From contig CATITW010000387.1 in NCBI GenBank assembly GCA_949547975.1, forward strand, positions 1 to 22,084: a stretch of DNA of 22,084 nucleotides, given 5' to 3'. How positions within the stretch are numbered: the first letter of the stretch is position 1; the number at the start of each line of letters is the position of its first letter. Made by a program: the position numbers and the translations under genes. This DNA comes from Cryomorphaceae bacterium. Its GTDB lineage: Bacteria; Bacteroidota; Bacteroidia; Flavobacteriales; Schleiferiaceae. Positions 21,351 to 22,084 of the stretch are shown in pieces. The notes under the pieces are model-generated. The model did not search any database and was not told the DNA's origin. It was given only the letters and a program-made list of their open reading frames with translations.

Positions 21351-22084
21351 ATGAAGACCTTTCGAACGATTATAGCTTGTTTGCTGTTTTTTGTAACTGT
21401 CTGTTTGTCAGCACAAAACAGTCCGCGTAAAGCGTATATCTTAAAATATGCTCAAATTGCTGTGGATGAGATGAATAGAACGGGAGTGCCTGCGTCGATC
21501 ACTTTGGCGCAAGGAATCTTGGAGAGCGGCAATGGGAAAAGTGATCTCGCTGCTCGATCCAACAACCACTTTGGGATTAAATGTCATTCAAGCTGGACCG
21601 GAGCCAAAGTGTACCACGATGACGACGAAAAAGGCGAATGTTTTCGTAAATATAAAAAGGTGGAGCACAGCTATGAAGACCATAGTGACTTCTTAGTTCG
21701 TGGCGCTCGTTATGACTTTTTGTTTGAATTGGCTCCAGATGATTATAAGGGGTGGGCGAAAGGACTGAAAAAGGCCGGGTATGCGACCGCTCCAGATTAC
21801 GCCGACCGTTTGATCAGCATTATTGAGCAGGAAGCGTTGTATACGTATGATCGTTCTCGTGGCAATAGAGCCATAGTAGCGGTTCAAGACTCGGCTTCAG
21901 GTTCGGCACAAACGCAAGGCCCCACGCTCAACGGTCGAGGAAAACCGGTGAAGAGTGCAAAAAAACGTTTCATCATCCATCGCGTGCAGCGACTTGGCGA
22001 TGCTTCGGCTTTCGTCGTACTAGAACAGGGAGAGCGTTTGGAAACGATCGCAGATTCGCTACATATGCGCGTTGCAGTGCTGCT
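21351..22084 (+). CDS. Secreted glucosaminidase (peptidoglycan hydrolase), C-terminus missing
   Basis: At least 244 residues, cut by the window end. A signal peptide spans about 1-21 (KTFRTIIACLLFFVTVCLSAQ). The glucosaminidase domain (about 28-160) has the catalytic Glu58 in TLAQGILESGNGKS, followed by NNHFGIKC, the SYEDHSDFL motif and AGYATAPDYADRLISIIE, a set typical of FlgJ/LytD-type N-acetylglucosaminidases. A Ser/Gln/Gly-rich linker follows, and the visible end (VVLEQGERLETIADSLHMRVAVL region) looks like the start of a LysM domain for peptidoglycan binding. It likely trims the cell wall during growth or division. It is transcribed divergently from the 40-aa RNR-tail ORF. Confidence 0.92.
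   Translation, partial: MKTFRTIIACLLFFVTVCLSAQNSPRKAYILKYAQIAVDEMNRTGVPASITLAQGILESGNGKSDLAARSNNHFGIKCHSSWTGAKVYHDDDEKGECFRKYKKVEHSYEDHSDFLVRGARYDFLFELAPDDYKGWAKGLKKAGYATAPDYADRLISIIEQEALYTYDRSRGNRAIVAVQDSASGSAQTQGPTLNGRGKPVKSAKKRFIIHRVQRLGDASAFVVLEQGERLETIADSLHMRVAVL

Noticed and set aside
1..22084. CRISPR arrays, insertion sequences, toxin-antitoxin pairs, phage or plasmid modules
   Set aside because: No spaced direct repeats, transposase motifs or such gene pairs are visible; the genes are mainly core functions.

Overview
The window looks like a chromosomal segment of a Bacteroidota, most likely a member of the Flavobacteriia (Flavobacteriales). Supporting signs are the repeated promoter element TAnnTTTG, the scarcity of Shine-Dalgarno sequences, the DUF3109 and SMUG2-like genes, an NrdA/NrdB pair close to the eukaryotic type, and a DnaG primase that has lost most of its zinc ligands. 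Gene density is high. I see no rRNA, insertion sequence, CRISPR array, phage genes or restriction system, so this is mostly core genome.

Layout. 1-2714 (minus): prs, rplY, pth and the start of a SMUG2-like uracil-DNA glycosylase, tightly packed behind one promoter. 2798-2946 (plus): tRNA-Leu(CAA) with its own promoter and terminator. 2976-4894 (plus): dCMP deaminase translationally coupled to an S41 C-terminal processing protease. 4903-7452 (minus): MarC, glycyl-tRNA synthetase, and a small acidic/His-rich lipoprotein ending at a terminator. 7489-8079 (plus): DUF3109 Cys-rich protein, divergent from MarC. 8080-8356: nrd control region with an 18-bp perfect palindrome and a doubtful small minus-strand ORF. 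8357-11939 (plus): nrdB-nrdA and terminator. 12049-14907 (plus): a 53-aa membrane protein, a TerB/DnaJ protein, a long-chain polyprenyl diphosphate synthase, an MscS channel, terminator. 14933-16858 (plus): dnaG, running tail-to-tail into a minus-strand pair made of a PPTase-GNAT fusion and a NadR-like kinase. 18600-19984 (plus): ahcY with a strong promoter and terminator. 20048-20945 (plus): two unknown envelope proteins. 20971-21151 (minus): a 40-aa ORF described below. 21351-22084 (plus): a secreted glucosaminidase cut by the window end.

Functional themes are DNA precursor supply and replication (prs, dCMP deaminase, nrdBA, dnaG, uracil-DNA glycosylase), translation (rplY, pth, glyS, tRNA-Leu) and the envelope (S41 protease, lipoprotein, MarC, MscS, glucosaminidase).

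The most interesting item is the unlisted 40-aa minus-strand ORF at 21029-21151. Its last 14 residues reproduce the C-terminal redox tail of the NrdA encoded about 9 kb away (ACSIDNP, then a CxxCGS end). The codons are almost completely different, which suggests selection on the peptide rather than a recent duplication. It ends directly before a good intrinsic terminator. It may be a free-standing ribonucleotide reductase tail peptide, acting as redox shuttle, decoy or assembly regulator. That role is inference.
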